Below, piece after piece: positions 22,441 through 34,139 of a DNA stretch of 64,000 nucleotides. The notes under the pieces are model-generated. The model was not told where the DNA came from. It did no database searches and was given only the letters and a program-made list of their open reading frames with translations. The first letter of the stretch is position 1. Every line of letters starts with the position of its first letter. The translations under genes were made by a program, and so were the position numbers. Source of the DNA: Culex pipiens pallens (Eukaryota > Arthropoda > Insecta > Diptera > Culicidae); NCBI RefSeq assembly GCF_016801865.2, contig NC_068939.1, positions 122,995,671 through 123,059,670 of the forward strand, given 5' to 3'.

Positions 22441-23426
22441 AATTTTCACCCTTCATTTACACACAAACACACAAACACACTAGCGATAATTAAGTTTCGC
22501 ATATCAGCTCAGCCTCCGGCTAGTGAAAGGGCGACTTTATGAAATATTCAAAGCCCAAACTTATCAGCCAACCAGTAGTTCAACCGCCCCGAAAAAAAAA
22601 AGATAGCCGAGGTTCCTATTAATATTAACCCATCAGCATCAACGACGACAACGAGGAACGTGCACACACGTCGATGTTTGTATCCCTGGGACACCCGAAT
22701 GGAGGATCATCTCCTCAACCTCTCCTGAAATCCCAAGCACAATTTGCAATTTTTCACAAAACAGATTTTTTCGCCCAACCCGGTACTAGTTTTTCTCTTT
22801 TTGTTCCAAGTGCCAGTACATAGACACAGGTACCTTTTTCCTGGAAAAAAATGCGATTTTTGCCGAAAGCGCCCCCCTCAACCCCATTCACCCTCCTCCT
22901 CCCACATTTTTCCCATTGAGCAACGACTAACCAACACTGCTGCAACTATTACTGACTAATACAACTACTATCGCGCGAAAAAAATCGAGTCTTCTCAAAT
23001 ACTGAAAAAATGGGGCAACTCTAGGGGTGGTGGGCAGAACGGGGGACAAGTGGGGTCAAACAGGCCATCACATAAGGATGTTATTATCACCTTCAAGTGA
23101 CTGTCCATCGTACCCTTAACCGTTGTCCCAACAAAAAAGAAACAAGAAAACTGCCACCCCTTCCAGTTTAAAAAAAAAATGTTTGAAAAATGCTATTTTT
23201 TCGCGCCACTTTGGAGGTTTGCCATCTCGCTCTGATGCTGGTTTGGGGCAAGGAGTGTGGTTTTGGCTACCTCACACCCCTATTCTATGGTTTTTAGAAT
23301 GCAACCTCCCCGTCATCATCAAAGCAGGTCTATGTACTAGGACGCCTTTCTCCCTCCGTACAGGGTTGCCCTGGTCACCTCGCGGCTTGATACACTGTCA
23401 GTGTTGCCAGAAATTGCTGGAAACGA
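22441..23426. other. GC-richer unique island before the CTCAA satellite
   Basis: Non-repetitive sequence with CCCCTCAACCCC-type pyrimidine tracts and (ACACAAAC) near 22463. No splice-bounded frame compatible with the main gene was found. A frame entering the satellite from here is an artefact of the pentamer. Confidence 0.4.
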
Positions 23427-24680
23427 TCAACTTAACTCAACTCAACTCAACTCAACTCAACTCAACTCAACTCAACTCAACTCAACTCAACTCAACTCAA
23501 CTCAATTCAACTCAACTCAACTCAACTCAACTCAACTCAACTCAACTCAACTCAACTCAACTCAACTCAACTCAACTCAACTCAACTCAACTCAACTCAA
23601 CTCAACTCAACTCAACTCAACTCAACTCAACTCAACTCAACTCAACTCAACTCAACTCAACTCAACTCAACTCAACTCAACTCAACTCAACTCAACTCAA
23701 CTCAACTCAACTCAACTCAACTCAACTCAACTCAACTCAACTCAACTCAACTCAACTCAACTCAACTCAACTCAACTCAACTCAACTCAACTCAACTCAA
23801 CTCAACTCAACTCAACTCAACTCAACTCAACTCAACTCAACTCAACTCAACTCAACACAACTCAACTCAACTCAACTCAACTCAACTCAACTCAACTCAA
23901 CTCAACTCAACTCAACTCAACTCAACTCAACTCAACTCAACTCAACTCAACTCAACTCAACTCAACTCAACTCAACTCAACTCAACTCAACTCAACTCAA
24001 CTCAACTCAACTCAAATAAACTCAACTCAACTCAACTCAACTCAACTCAACTCAACTCAACTCAACTCAACTCAACTCAACTCAACTCAACTCAACTCAA
24101 CTCAACTCAACTCAACTCAACTCAACTCAACTCAACTCAACTCAACTCAACTCAACTCAACTCAACTCAACTCAACTCAACTCAACTCAACTCAACTCAA
24201 CTCAACTCAACTCAACTCAACTCAACTCAACTCAACTCAACTCAACTCAACTCAACTCAACTCAACTCAACTCAACTCAACTCAACTCAACTCAACTCAA
24301 CTCAACTCAACTCAACTCAACTCAACTCAACTCAACTCAACTCAACTCAACTCAACTCAACTCAACTCAACTCAACTCAACTCAACTCAACTCAACTCAA
24401 CTCAACTCAACTCAACTCAACTCAACTCAACTCAACTCAACTCAACTCAACTCAACTCAACTCAACTCAACTCAACTCAACTCAACTCAACTCAACTCAA
24501 CTCAACTCAACTCAACTCAACTCAACTCAACTCAACTCAACTCAACTCAACTCAACTCAACTCAACTCAACTCAACTCAACTCAACTCAACTCAACTCAA
24601 CTCAACTCAACTCAACTCAACTCAACTCAACTCAACTCAACTCAACTCAACTCAACTCAACTCAACTCAACTCAACTCAA
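23427..24680. repeat. 1.25-kb CTCAA pentanucleotide satellite
   Basis: About 250 copies of CTCAA in register. I see only three internal deviations: CTCAATTCAA near 23505, CTCAACACAA near 23855 and CTCAAATAAA near 24012. Because 5 is not a multiple of 3, the frame cycles through TQLNS and gives long spurious open frames. It is not the insect telomere unit TTAGG. Confidence 0.98.
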
Positions 24681-25300
24681 TTTTTTAATAATGCTTTTCT
24701 GAAAAATCTAGCATCACTGTTATGTGGAGAAGGGGAATGTTAGTGTGAGCGCGAAAGAGAGAAAGTGTTCGCGGGAGAAAAAAAATCGTCCTCTTTCTCA
24801 GTACATAACCGGCAAAACTCAGTCACGAGCAGAGGAATGGGGAAAAGGGAGATGAGTGCGATTTTTTCGCTCTTTTGTGCTGCCTTTTTTAAAAAGTGTG
24901 TTTACTTTTTATTCCTTTTTTCTTTTGGTGGTGGAGGGGGAGAGCGGCGAGTCGATTTTTTCCTTGCACTTTTTGTATTTTTTTTCTTCTGGGAGGCAAC
25001 ACTAGTTGAGTTTTGCGTCTGTGAGTGAGTGAGTGGTAGGGTTAACAGGTTGCGATTGTATGGGTGTTGGATGGTATTTTTTCCTCCGTGGTTGTTGCTG
25101 AGGACACGATTTTTTCGGAAATGGGGATTCTTTTTTTTGGTTTCTTTTCTTTTTGTTGCCTTGGTGTGGCTGGTGTGTTTGAGAGAAAATAGGGGGAAAC
25201 TCTTCCGGAGAGTGCAAATTTGGACTTAATTTCAATTTCGGAGGATTCAATTTGAGTTTTGTTTTTGGTTGGATGATTGCTTTGTGTTTAAGTGTAAATA
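24681..25300. other. GC-richer unique island after the satellite
   Basis: G- and T-rich unique sequence (GGTGGTGGAGGGGGAGAG near 24930). No gene was supported on either strand. Confidence 0.35.
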
Positions 25301-26477
25301 ATTATGTCAAAACACATCTTATCTCTCTAAAAAATAGATATATTTAAAATAATTTAACTTTTTTCTAGTTCAAAAAACAATAAACTTATACAAAATTTTA
25401 AATAATAGAAAACAAATCAAACAAACCAGCAAAACAAGACAACTTTCAAGCATAACACCAGTACCAACACCAACAAGAATGCACTTTTCACTGGGATGCT
25501 GTGAACGGAAGGGGGAAACACGGTCGAGGAAAAGTTTTGTTGGATTCTTTTTCTCACCAATTTTTGGCGGGTCGATTTTTTCGCTCCCCCTTTGAGATTT
25601 TATACAACTTTTTTCATGCTCGATTGTGTTGGTGGATTGAACTTCCTTTATATCGCGCACCGTTTTTTCCTGTCTAGGCAAAGGATTGTGGTTGTGTGTA
25701 TGTTTGTAGAATGTAGACGATTTGGATCGTAAGCATGAAACTCATTTGAATGATTAGCAAAATTTTATTAGCTGCGAAGAGAATTTGGTGATTTAAAATG
25801 ATTTTTTTCTTAATATTCGTAATTAAAATTGAATTCTCGATTCAATTTGAAAAAAAAATCTATCTGCATCAAAAACCCTTAGCACATAGGTTGTTTGGAA
25901 AATTTACCCTGGAATCGATATAACTCTTTCTTATGACATTGTCCAAAGAGTTTGGCAACACAGTCAAAAGTAAGAGAGAGAATTTTAGTCGCAAAATTAG
26001 CTGGAAGTTATGTACATCACTCGAGAAGTAGTTCATGTTTTCGCCAAATAAGTTCAATAATATGGCAACACTGTCATGAGAATTTGAGATTGAATTTTAA
26101 TTTATAGATTTTATGGCAACCCATCTTTTATTTCTTTCGATGTAAAAAAACTAAGGATCTTATAGCGTAATGGTTTTCCATGCTAAGATTTTAAAAGGAT
26201 TTTGAAATTATTTTTTTATGAAGAGTAATATTCTGATCTTGCAACCTCTTAATTTGATATCTTAATATACCAGATTAACCCATCCAAATCCATCTTATTT
26301 TGTCTTATTTATACAAATCAGCTTAATCTAGATCTTTTTTTTTTTAATTTTTGGAAATTTTGGACAATTTTTGACAATTTTTCACAAAAAAAATAAATTT
26401 TTTGTCAATTTTTGACACATTTTGACAGATTTTGAATTTTTTTGTTAATTTTTGACAATTTTTGATTTTTGATTTCC
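25301..26477. other. AT-rich non-coding stretch
   Basis: A short unique GC-richer patch lies at 25440-25690. GGCAACAC(T/A)GTC recurs at 25953 and 26063. From 26340 the sequence grades into TTTTTGACAATTTTTG, an outlying scrap of the satellite at 28336. Confidence 0.4.
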
Positions 26478-26489
26478 TAAACATTTTTT

Positions 26490-26809
26490 GACCGAGCCAC
26501 GTAGCCTAGTGGTAACGCTCCCACCTAGTAAGCGGCAGATCGGGGTTCAAATCCCGGCTCGGACCAACACAACTGGTGATCGTTTCTCTTCTGGATTCGA
26601 TTGCTTAGTAAAGGGAAGGTAGTGTATCGTCACAAACTGGACCTTATCACGACACCTTAGGAAGGCGACCTATGGAATGTTAACATTAACCATAACATGT
26701 TAACATTAAGTTGAGAATGAAATTGCCACTGAATCCGCTTTGTAAATGCCGGCCCCGATACTCTTCAAGGGTGTTCCCCTCAGGAACTGGGAAAGATTTA
26801 CTTTTTTTT
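26490..26809 (+). mobile_element. tRNA-derived SINE with 12-bp target duplication
   Basis: TAAACATTTTTT flanks the element exactly (26478-26489 and 26810-26821). The head at 26491-26566 has a perfect acceptor stem (CCGAGCC/GGCTCGG), an A box GTAGCCTAGTGGTAACG and a B box GGTTCAAATCCC. The anticodon loop CTAGTAA would read AGT (Thr), but the anticodon stem is mispaired. The body runs to a T-rich tail. Retrotransposed by a LINE in trans is the standard explanation for this structure. Confidence 0.88.
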
Positions 26810-26821
26810 TAAACATTTTTT

Positions 26822-27120
26822 TCAAATCATTGATCAAAAACAACATATCACAATTAGGTTGGTTTCAAGTGATATTACATCTAGTTTTTAATAAAAATTC
26901 ACACAAAAAATCGATTTTTTTAGTCAATTCATGGCACAAATTATAACGTAATTTTTAATTTTTAACGATTAAGCAAGAGCCCAGTTTTTTTTAAAGATTA
27001 TCATTTAAAAATTCAAAAACATTTTCAAAATATTGGTACTGAAAAGTAAAAAAAAAACCTTTTAATGAATTTTTAGCAAATTTCGAAAAATCTTGGGAAA
27101 CGGATTTTTTTTTTCTTAAA
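26822..27120. other. AT-rich stretch, no feature
   Basis: Low-complexity A and T tracts only. Confidence 0.4.
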
Positions 27121-27438
27121 GTAAAACGGGGTTACTTTGATAGCTAGACTGTCTTCGATAGATTTGAGATTTTTCCGCTAGGAGATGGTAAAATAAATAC
27201 CGTCATCTGGGGCGGAGTGAATTGGGACAGCTGTTTTAGCCTTGTTACTGCTTGATATTTGGAAGCTTGATTGAAAAAATATCCAGATTTATAGGAATTT
27301 TAAGTTAAGGTATTTAGTATTTTAAGGTATGGCTATTGTCCACGGTCCATACATAAAATAATCTTGAGAAAACCCTTACCAGTTGGAAAATATTTCAAAA
27401 ATAAATTGAAATCCTATCAATGTCACCCCAGTTAACGG
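27121..27438. mobile_element. MITE of the CCGTAAAACGGGGTGAC family, copy 2
   Basis: Left end GTAAAACGGGGTTACTTTG; right end CACCCCAGTTAACGG followed by TA. It contains the ACCGTCATCTGGGG phrase of the 15861-15960 MITE and the inner TTACCAGTTGGAAAATATT shared with copies 1 and 3. Confidence 0.7.
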
Positions 27439-27440
27439 TA

Positions 27441-28335
27441 CTGGAAATCTCGGGAATTTCTGAGAAATTGTTGTTGTTAAATGGGGTTTTACCACTTGTC
27501 TTGTAACTCTAGCATAGTTTGTTGTAGAGTATATTTTGAATTTCATAGTTTTCAAAAAAAAAAAAAGAAGTAAGGACTAAAATAGAAGTGCTTTAATATC
27601 CATTTTTTACCCATTTTAACAAAATGCATTTACCCAATAATTTTTTCTGCTCCTCCGATTTCACCTCTCGAATTTATCACTCGGACAACTACTATCGGGC
27701 ACTTGCGTTTCGTGTTATCTCACACGAACCGCCACCACACATGCTTTTACACGGTTTGCGGTGCAAAACCGTGGTCATCCTGGGAAGCCTTCCCCCACCC
27801 TCAAAGGAAATGGTGTTTAGTGAAAATCCTTCCCACACCCCCTCTTCCAGCTTTGATTCACCGCGGCAGCTTGCACTATTTCACTATAGTTTGCTCTCAC
27901 CACAAACAAGAAAGGGTTTTTTTTCGAGCACCCACCCCCTTTCACAGTAAAGTGCAGCAGGATTTTTTTTTCATTCTCTCTCTCGCAGTGGTGCATTTCT
28001 ATTTTTCCGGCGTGCTGAGCGCACCATCGTTTCGCGGCCACCACAATGCACCCTTGTCCCATTCACCCCTTCTGGTAACTGGTTCGGCTTGTCCTAGTTA
28101 CGTCTCTGGATTAACCGTAATCGGATTGTGACGGAATAGGGGAAGGTGGGGTTGAACGAATTTTAGTTTTGGTCTTAATTTGTCTTATCTTTCTTTATAG
28201 TATAAATTTGGTTTTCTGTCTTTACTTGCCTAATTTTGCTCAAAAGTATTTCATCAATAATTATTTCAATTCGTTCGTCTTCCTGTCTCAATTTTATACT
28301 AGTCTCAACTGTCTTTATCTTCTTATTTTGACAAT
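27441..28335. other. Unique stretch with a GC-richer island at 27640-28130
   Basis: The island is about 50% GC with CACACC and CCCACCCTC pyrimidine tracts. Both strands show short frames, but codon content is unconvincing and no splice pair fits the main gene's phase. Confidence 0.4.
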
Positions 28336-29062
28336 TTTTGTCAATTTAACAGTTTTAGACAATTTTTGACAATTTTTGACCATTTTTGACAATTTTTGAC
28401 AATTTTTAACAATTTTTGATAATTTTTGACAATTTTTGATAATGTTTGACAATTTTTGTCAATTTTTGACAATTTTTGACAATCTTTGACAATTTTTGAA
28501 AATTTTTGACATTTGACATTTGACAAATTGTCAAACAATTTTTGATAATTTTTGACAATTTTTGATAATGTTTGACAATTTTTGACAATTTTTGACAATT
28601 TTTGACAATTTTTGACAATCTTTGATAATTTTTTAAAATTTTTGACATTTGACATTTGACAAATTGTCAAACAATTTTTGATAATTTTTGTCAATTTTTG
28701 ATAATGTTTGACATTTTTTGACAATTTTTGACAATTTTTAACAATTTTTGACAATCTTTGACAATTTTTGAAAATTTTTGACATTTGACATTTGACAAAT
28801 TGTCAAACAATTTTTGACAATTTTTGACAATTTTTGATAATGTTTGACAATTTTTGACAATTTTTGAAATTTTTTGAATATATTTGATAATTTTTGACAA
28901 TTTTTGACAATTTTTGACAATTTTTGACAATTTTTGACAATTTTTTAAAAATTTTGACAATTTTTGACAATTTTTGACAATTTTTGACAATTTTTGACAA
29001 TTTTTGACAATTTTTGACAATTTTTGACAATTTTTGACAATTTTTGACAATTTTTGACAACT
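28336..29062. repeat. TTTTTGACAA decamer satellite with 136-bp higher-order unit
   Basis: The decamer GACAATTTTT repeats throughout with GATAA and GAAAA variants. A distinctive break, GACATTTGACATTTGACAAA, recurs at 28508, 28644 and 28780, exactly 136 bp apart each time. This is a higher-order repeat. The last third is nearly pure decamer. Confidence 0.95.
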
Positions 29063-29460
29063 TTTGACAAAAATTGATAAAAATTGATAAAAGTAGATAA
29101 AAATTGATAAAAATTGATAAAAATTGATAAAAATTGATAAAAATTGATAAAAATTGATAAAAATTGATAAAAATTGATAAAAATTGATAAAAATTGATAA
29201 AAATTGATAAAAATTGATAAAAATTGATAAAAATTGATAAAAATTGATAAAAATTGATAAAAATTGATGAAAATTGATAAAAATTGATAAAAATTGATAA
29301 AAATTGATAAAAATTGATAAAAATTGATAAAAATTGATAAAAATTGATAAAAATTGATAAAAATTGATAAAAATTGATAAAAATTGATAAAAATTGATAA
29401 AAATTGATAAAAACTGATAAAAAATGATAAAAATTGATAAAAATTGATAAAAAACTGATA
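29063..29460. repeat. AAAAATTGAT decamer satellite, opposite in sense to its neighbour
   Basis: About 38 units, almost pure. Its complement is ATCAATTTTT, two changes from the GACAATTTTT unit that precedes it. The array is thus effectively inverted at about 29062. Confidence 0.95.
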
Positions 29461-29980
29461 AAAAATTTAAAAAAATTATAAAAATTGATAAAAAAAGAAA
29501 AAAAACATGATAACAAATAATTATATATATTATGATGACAATAAAAATTGAGAAAATTTAAAAAAATTAGAAAATTTAGAAAAATTGAGAAAATTGAGAA
29601 AATTGAGAAAATTGAAAAAAATGAGAAAATTGAGAAAATTGATAAAAATTGATAAAAATTGATAAAAATTGATAAAAATTGATAAAAATTGATAAAAATT
29701 GATAAAAATTGATAAAAATTGATAAAAATTGATAAAAATTGATAAAAATTGATAAAAATTGATAAAAATTTATAAAAATTGATAAAAATTGATAAAAATT
29801 GATAAAAATTGATAAAAATTGATAAAAACTGATAAAAAATGATAAAAATTGATAAAAAACTGATAAAAAATTTAAAAAAATTTTAAAAATTGATAAAAAA
29901 AGAAAAAAAACATGATAACAAATAATTATATATATTATGATGACAATAAAAATTGAGAAAATTTAAAAAAATGAGAAAAT
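29408..29980. repeat. 405-bp segmental duplication within the satellite field
   Basis: The non-satellite block AACATGATAACAAATAATTA followed by TATATTATGATGACAAT appears at 29505-29540 and again exactly 405 bp later at 29910-29945. In both places the AAAAATTGAT array precedes it and GAGAAAATT units follow. The whole module was duplicated after it had formed. Confidence 0.85.
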
Positions 29981-30285
29981 TTAGAAAAATTGAGAAAATT
30001 GAGAAAATTGAGAAAATTGAGAAAATTGAAAAAAATGAGAAAATTGAGAAAATTGAGAAAATTGAGAAAATTGAGAAAATTGAGAAAATTGAGAAAATTG
30101 AGAAAATTGAGAAAATTGAGAAAATTAGGAAAATTGAGAAAATTGAGAAAATCGAGAAATTCGAGAAAATTGAGAAAATTTAAAGAATCGAGAAAATTGA
30201 GAAAATTGAGAAAATTGAGAAAATTGTGAAAATTGAGAAAATTGAGAAAATTGAGAAAATCGAGAAAATTGAGAAAATAAGCAAA
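29975..30285. repeat. GAGAAAATT nonamer satellite
   Basis: About 33 copies of GAGAAAATT with scattered GAAAAAAAT and GAGAAATTC variants. The 9-bp period keeps frame, giving a repeated EKI/KLR translation that is not a gene. Confidence 0.93.
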
Positions 30286-30289
30286 TTGT

Positions 30290-30815
30290 TGTTAATTTGT
30301 TCATTTGTTCATTTGTTCATTTGTTCATTTGTTCATTTGTTAATTTGTTCATTTGTTCATTTGTTCATTTGTTCATTTGTTCATTTGTTCATTTGTTCAT
30401 TTGTTCATTTGTTCATTTGTTCATTTGTTCATTTGTTCATTTGTTCATTTGTTCATTTGTTCATTTGTTCATTTGTTCATTTGTTCATTTGTTCATTTGT
30501 TCATTTGTTCATTTGTTCATTTGTTCATTTGTTCATTTGTTCATTTGTTCATTTGTTCATTTGTTCATTTGTTCATTTGTTCATTTGTTCATTTGTTCAT
30601 TTGTTCATTTGTTCATTTGTTCATTTGTTCATTTGTTCATTTGTTCATTTGTTCATTTGTTCATTTGTTCATTTGTTCATTTGTTCATTTGTTCATTTGT
30701 TCATTTGTTCATTTGTTCATTTGTTCATTTGTTCATTTGTTCATTTGTTCATTTGTTCATTTGTTCATTCGTTCATTTGTTAATTTTTTCATTTGTCCAT
30801 TTATTTACTTTATTG
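30290..30815. repeat. TTTGTTCA octamer satellite
   Basis: About 62 copies of TTTGTTCA. The middle (30350-30760) is free of changes, while the edges show TTTGTTAA and ATTCGTTCA variants. Long hydrophobic frames across it are artefacts of the period. Confidence 0.96.
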
Positions 30816-31624
30816 TTTAAACTTTCTTTTCTTCGACCCAACCTCCCCAAATTCATCTCCTCACATGTTCTATTCCTTTTAACGAGATGCGTGTGGTTTG
30901 AGGCTCTCTTCTCGCTGGTACGTACCGTAAAACCGCTTCAGGAGCTTCCACGGGTTCCGGAAAAAAGCGTGTTGATTAGGGACAACCACGTGGAGCAAAA
31001 GGCTGGTGGCGGGTGCTGCAAGAGCAAACGAAAGCTTCATTTCCGGGGAATGCTTGTGCGGATGTGTACCTCCCCGCCGAAACTGGAGCACAACGTTTGA
31101 CGCGGCTGTGTTACAGCTCTCGAGTTTTTTGTGGTTGAATTCAACCCAGGATGCACTGGAATCATTTGATGTGCCTTGACAACACTTTTAAAATGTTTTG
31201 GATTGCCGAAAATTTAAATTACAAAAAATAATTTCGAGAGGTTCAAATACGTCAATGATATATTTTTCAATTAATTTGTTAAGCTTAATTCGGCTAGAAC
31301 TTTTTGAAAGATGCACCTCAATTGATAGTGTTTGACACTGCCTAGGCTTCTATTTCAGCATTGGAGCTACCTTGCAAACCTTCAGGCGTATATCACATCA
31401 GAGTAATCAATCGACTGTAATGCGAACACCCGAACCATGCCATACCTATAGGTGTACCTGGAATTACACTCTGCGTGTTGCAAACTGAATTTATTTTGAT
31501 TTTGTCGTGCTGATTTTAGCTTTTTTGTTCTTTTGTTAGAAGGTTGTGACTAAATTGAAATGAAGCGAAATATACGACATAGTTCAAGCTAACTATGTTT
31601 GAAAACGCAAAATAATATCCGTCT
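30816..31624. other. Unique sequence between satellite and tRNA-Asn
   Basis: 30880-31130 is about 50% GC and non-repetitive. The remainder is mixed. No supported frame or control element beyond the tRNA's own internal promoter. Confidence 0.35.
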
Positions 31625-31629
31625 GCCTT

Positions 31630-31681
<52 letters not shown>

Positions 31682-31698
31682 GAGTCCACCCGGGGGCG
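31625..31698 (+). tRNA. tRNA-Asn(GTT)
   Basis: The 74-base cloverleaf is complete. The acceptor stem GCCTTCG/CGGGGGC has two wobble pairs. D arm GGCGCAATCGGTTAGCGC, anticodon stem TTCGG/CCGAA with loop CTGTTAA (anticodon at 31659-31661), and T arm with TTCGAGT. It decodes asparagine AAC/AAU in cytoplasmic translation. A and B boxes are intact and a T7 stop follows. It is antisense to the minus-strand gene whose large intron contains it. Confidence 0.96.
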
Positions 31699-31704
31699 AA
31701 ATAC

Positions 31705-31711
31705 TTTTTTT
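31705..31711 (+). terminator. RNA polymerase III T-tract terminator for tRNA-Asn
   Basis: Seven T residues beginning seven bases after the tRNA 3' end, the usual pol III stop. Confidence 0.85.
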
Positions 31712-31789
31712 ATGCACTCAAGTTTTGCTCAACAATTTCAACAAACGACATAATGGTGCTTAGATTTTTTGTCACAAGTGATTGTAAGC

Positions 31790-31862
31790 GACCGTGTGGC
31801 CTAATGGAGAAGGCGTCGGACTTCGGATCCGAAGATTGCAGGTTCGAGTCCTGTCACGGTCG
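31790..31862 (+). tRNA. tRNA-Arg(TCG)
   Basis: The 73-base cloverleaf has a perfect acceptor stem GACCGTG/CACGGTC and discriminator G. D arm TGGCCTAATGGAGAAGGCG, anticodon stem TCGGA/TCCGA with loop CTTCGGA (anticodon 31823-31825), and T arm GCAGG/CCTGT around TTCGAGT. It decodes arginine CGA codons. It lies 91 bases after tRNA-Asn on the same strand, with its own internal promoter. Confidence 0.96.
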
Positions 31863-31869
31863 AGCGTAA

Positions 31870-31875
31870 TTTTTT
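31870..31875 (+). terminator. RNA polymerase III T-tract terminator for tRNA-Arg
   Basis: Six T residues starting eight bases after the tRNA end. Confidence 0.85.
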
Positions 31876-32432
31876 ATTGTTGTTAGCCATATTAAGGAAT
31901 GGTGGTTTTCCGTATGACCAAAACAGCAATTTTGCATCATGGCTTAGGGGCCGAAAAAGAGTCCCAACTGTGAATTATGTCTGTCGAGTAAAAGGAAAAT
32001 GAACATAAATCATCAAAAATAAGTTTTTAAATGAAAAATTGCCTCGGGGAAAACCGTACAAAACATAAACATGCTTATTTTGCCTGAATTAATCATTTTC
32101 GGCATTATTCTCTAAAATCGCAAAGGGAAAGAAAAGATTTTTACTGTAAGGAAAAATCATAGAACTTATATTTTTGGATACAGGTCGAAAAAATGCGTCA
32201 AAGTTGAAATAAATATTAAGGTTAAAATACTAAAATTTTCATAAAAACGTATTTTTTGTTGCTGAATATACGCAAATATTCATAACTAGCAATATAAGTA
32301 TTAAAACACTAGATTTTTTTTATTGTCACTGCCACAATTTTTAGTTGAACGCTCTGACATTTTCACAAAATAGGGTAGGGTTCAAGTCATCAATGAGAAA
32401 CTTTTGGTTTTCAACTTTCAACGATTTTTCAA
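31876..32432. other. AT-rich stretch between tRNA-Arg and satellite
   Basis: No repeat, RNA or frame recognised. Confidence 0.4.
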
Positions 32433-33790
32433 ATTGATAAAAATTGATAAAAATTGATAAAAATTGATAAAAATTGATAAAAATTGATAAAAAATGATAA
32501 AAATTGATAAAAATTGATAAAAATTGATAAAATTTGATAAAAATTGATAAAAATTGATAACAATTGATAAAAATTGATAAAAATTGATAAAAATTGAAAA
32601 AAATTGAAAAAAATTGATAAAAATTGATAAAAATTGACAAAAATGGATAAAAATAGATGAAAATTGATAAAAATTGAGAAAATTGAGAAAATTAAGGAAA
32701 TTGAAAAAATTGAGAAAATTGAGAAAATTGAAAAAATTGAGAAAATTGAGAAAATTGAGAAAATTGAAAAAAATGAGAAAATTGAGATTTGAGAAAATTT
32801 AGAAAATTAAGAAAATTGATAAAAATTGATAAAAATTGATAAAAATTGATGAAAATTGATACAAAATTGATAAAAATTGATTAAAATTGATTAAAATTGA
32901 TAAAAATTGAAAAAAATTGATAAAAATTGATAAAAATTGAAAAAAATTGATAAAAATTGAAAAAAATGATGAAAATTGATAAAAATTGATAAAAATTGAC
33001 AAAAATTGATATAAATTGATATAAATTGATGAAAATTTATAAAAATTGATAAAAATTGATCAAAATTGACAAAAATTGATAAAAATTGATAAAAATTGAT
33101 AAAAATTGATAAAAATTTATAAAAATTGATAAAAATTGATAAAAATTGATAAAAATTGATAAAAATTAATAAAAATTGATAAAAATGTATAAAAATTGAT
33201 ATAAATTGATAAAAATTGATAAAAATTGATAAAAATTGATAAAAATTGATAAAAATTGATAAAAATTGATAAAAATTGATAAAAATTGAAAAAAATTGAG
33301 AAAAATTGATAAAAATTGATAAAAATTGATAAAAATTGATAAAAATTGATAAAAATTGATAAAAATTGATAAAAAATTATGAAAATTTAAAAAAAATTAT
33401 GAAAAAATTGATAAAAATTGATAAAAATTGATAAAAATTGATAAAAATTGACAAAAATTGATAAAAATAGATGAAAATTGATAAAAATTGAGAAATTTAT
33501 GAAAATGATGAAAATTGAGAAAATTTATAATATTTATAAAATTTAGAAAATTTATAAAATTTAGAAAATTTAGAAAATTTAGAAAATTCAGAAAATTTAG
33601 AAAATTGAGAAAATTGAGAAAGCTGAGAAAATTGAGAAAATTGAGAAAAATATATACAAATTGATAAAATTGATAAAAGTTGATAAAAATTGATAAAAAT
33701 TGTTAAGAATTGATAAAAATTAAAAAAATGAAAAAATTGATTAAAATTGATATTTTTTTTAAAATTAAAAATTGAGAAAATTGAGAAAAA
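32433..33790. repeat. Second AAAAATTGAT / GAGAAAATT satellite field
   Basis: Same decamer and nonamer units as 29063-30285 but more degenerate, with frequent GAAAAAAAT, GATGAAAAT and TTTATAAAA variants and several switches between the two units. The greater decay suggests an older field than the one at 29 kb. The tRNA-Asn/Arg pair lies between the two fields. Confidence 0.93.
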
Positions 33791-34126
33791 AATTGACTAC
33801 ATCTTAAAAAAAATGCATTCAGTAAACTTTTAAAAGGTTTTAAGTTACATTAAATAAGTTATCATTGGTTTTCGCTGATAGAATAATCGTATTTCGTATT
33901 ATGTACAATAAAACAATCTTTACCTTTATCGAACTACAATAAGGTTCATCTTTAGAAAAAAACGAAATATCATAAGGTTGCAAATTTTATTTTAATTATT
34001 TTCAAAAATTCCCCAAAAAATAAGTGGCAGGAGATCCAAAAATAGTGTCAAACGCTGATAATAGAAACCAACTTAGTGCAAAAGATCGAAAGCCAAAAAC
34101 CTAAGGTCTAAATATAAACATTACAT
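33791..34126. other. AT-rich stretch downstream of initiator tRNA
   Basis: Nothing recognisable. Confidence 0.4.
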
Positions 34127-34133
34127 AAAAAAA
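34127..34133 (-). terminator. RNA polymerase III T-tract terminator for initiator tRNA
   Basis: Seven A on the plus strand, that is seven T on the transcribed sense, six bases past the tRNA 3' end. Confidence 0.85.
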
Positions 34134-34139
34134 CTAATC

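Noticed and set aside
23427..24680. Interstitial telomere repeat
   Set aside because: The unit is CTCAA, not TTAGG or a known variant, and dipteran chromosome ends generally lack short telomere repeats.
23123..24702. Long plus-strand frames rich in TQLNS
   Set aside because: Direct translation of the CTCAA pentamer; frame openness follows from the unit.
26491..26566. Functional tRNA-Thr(AGT)
   Set aside because: Anticodon stem mispaired and the copy is the head of a SINE with its own 12-bp target duplication.
28336..30285. CRISPR-like array
   Set aside because: Units are contiguous short satellites with no unique spacers, and the DNA is eukaryotic.
30226..31100. Hydrophobic plus-strand frames over the TTTGTTCA array
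   Set aside because: Artefact of the octamer period; the non-repeat tail has no recognisable domain.
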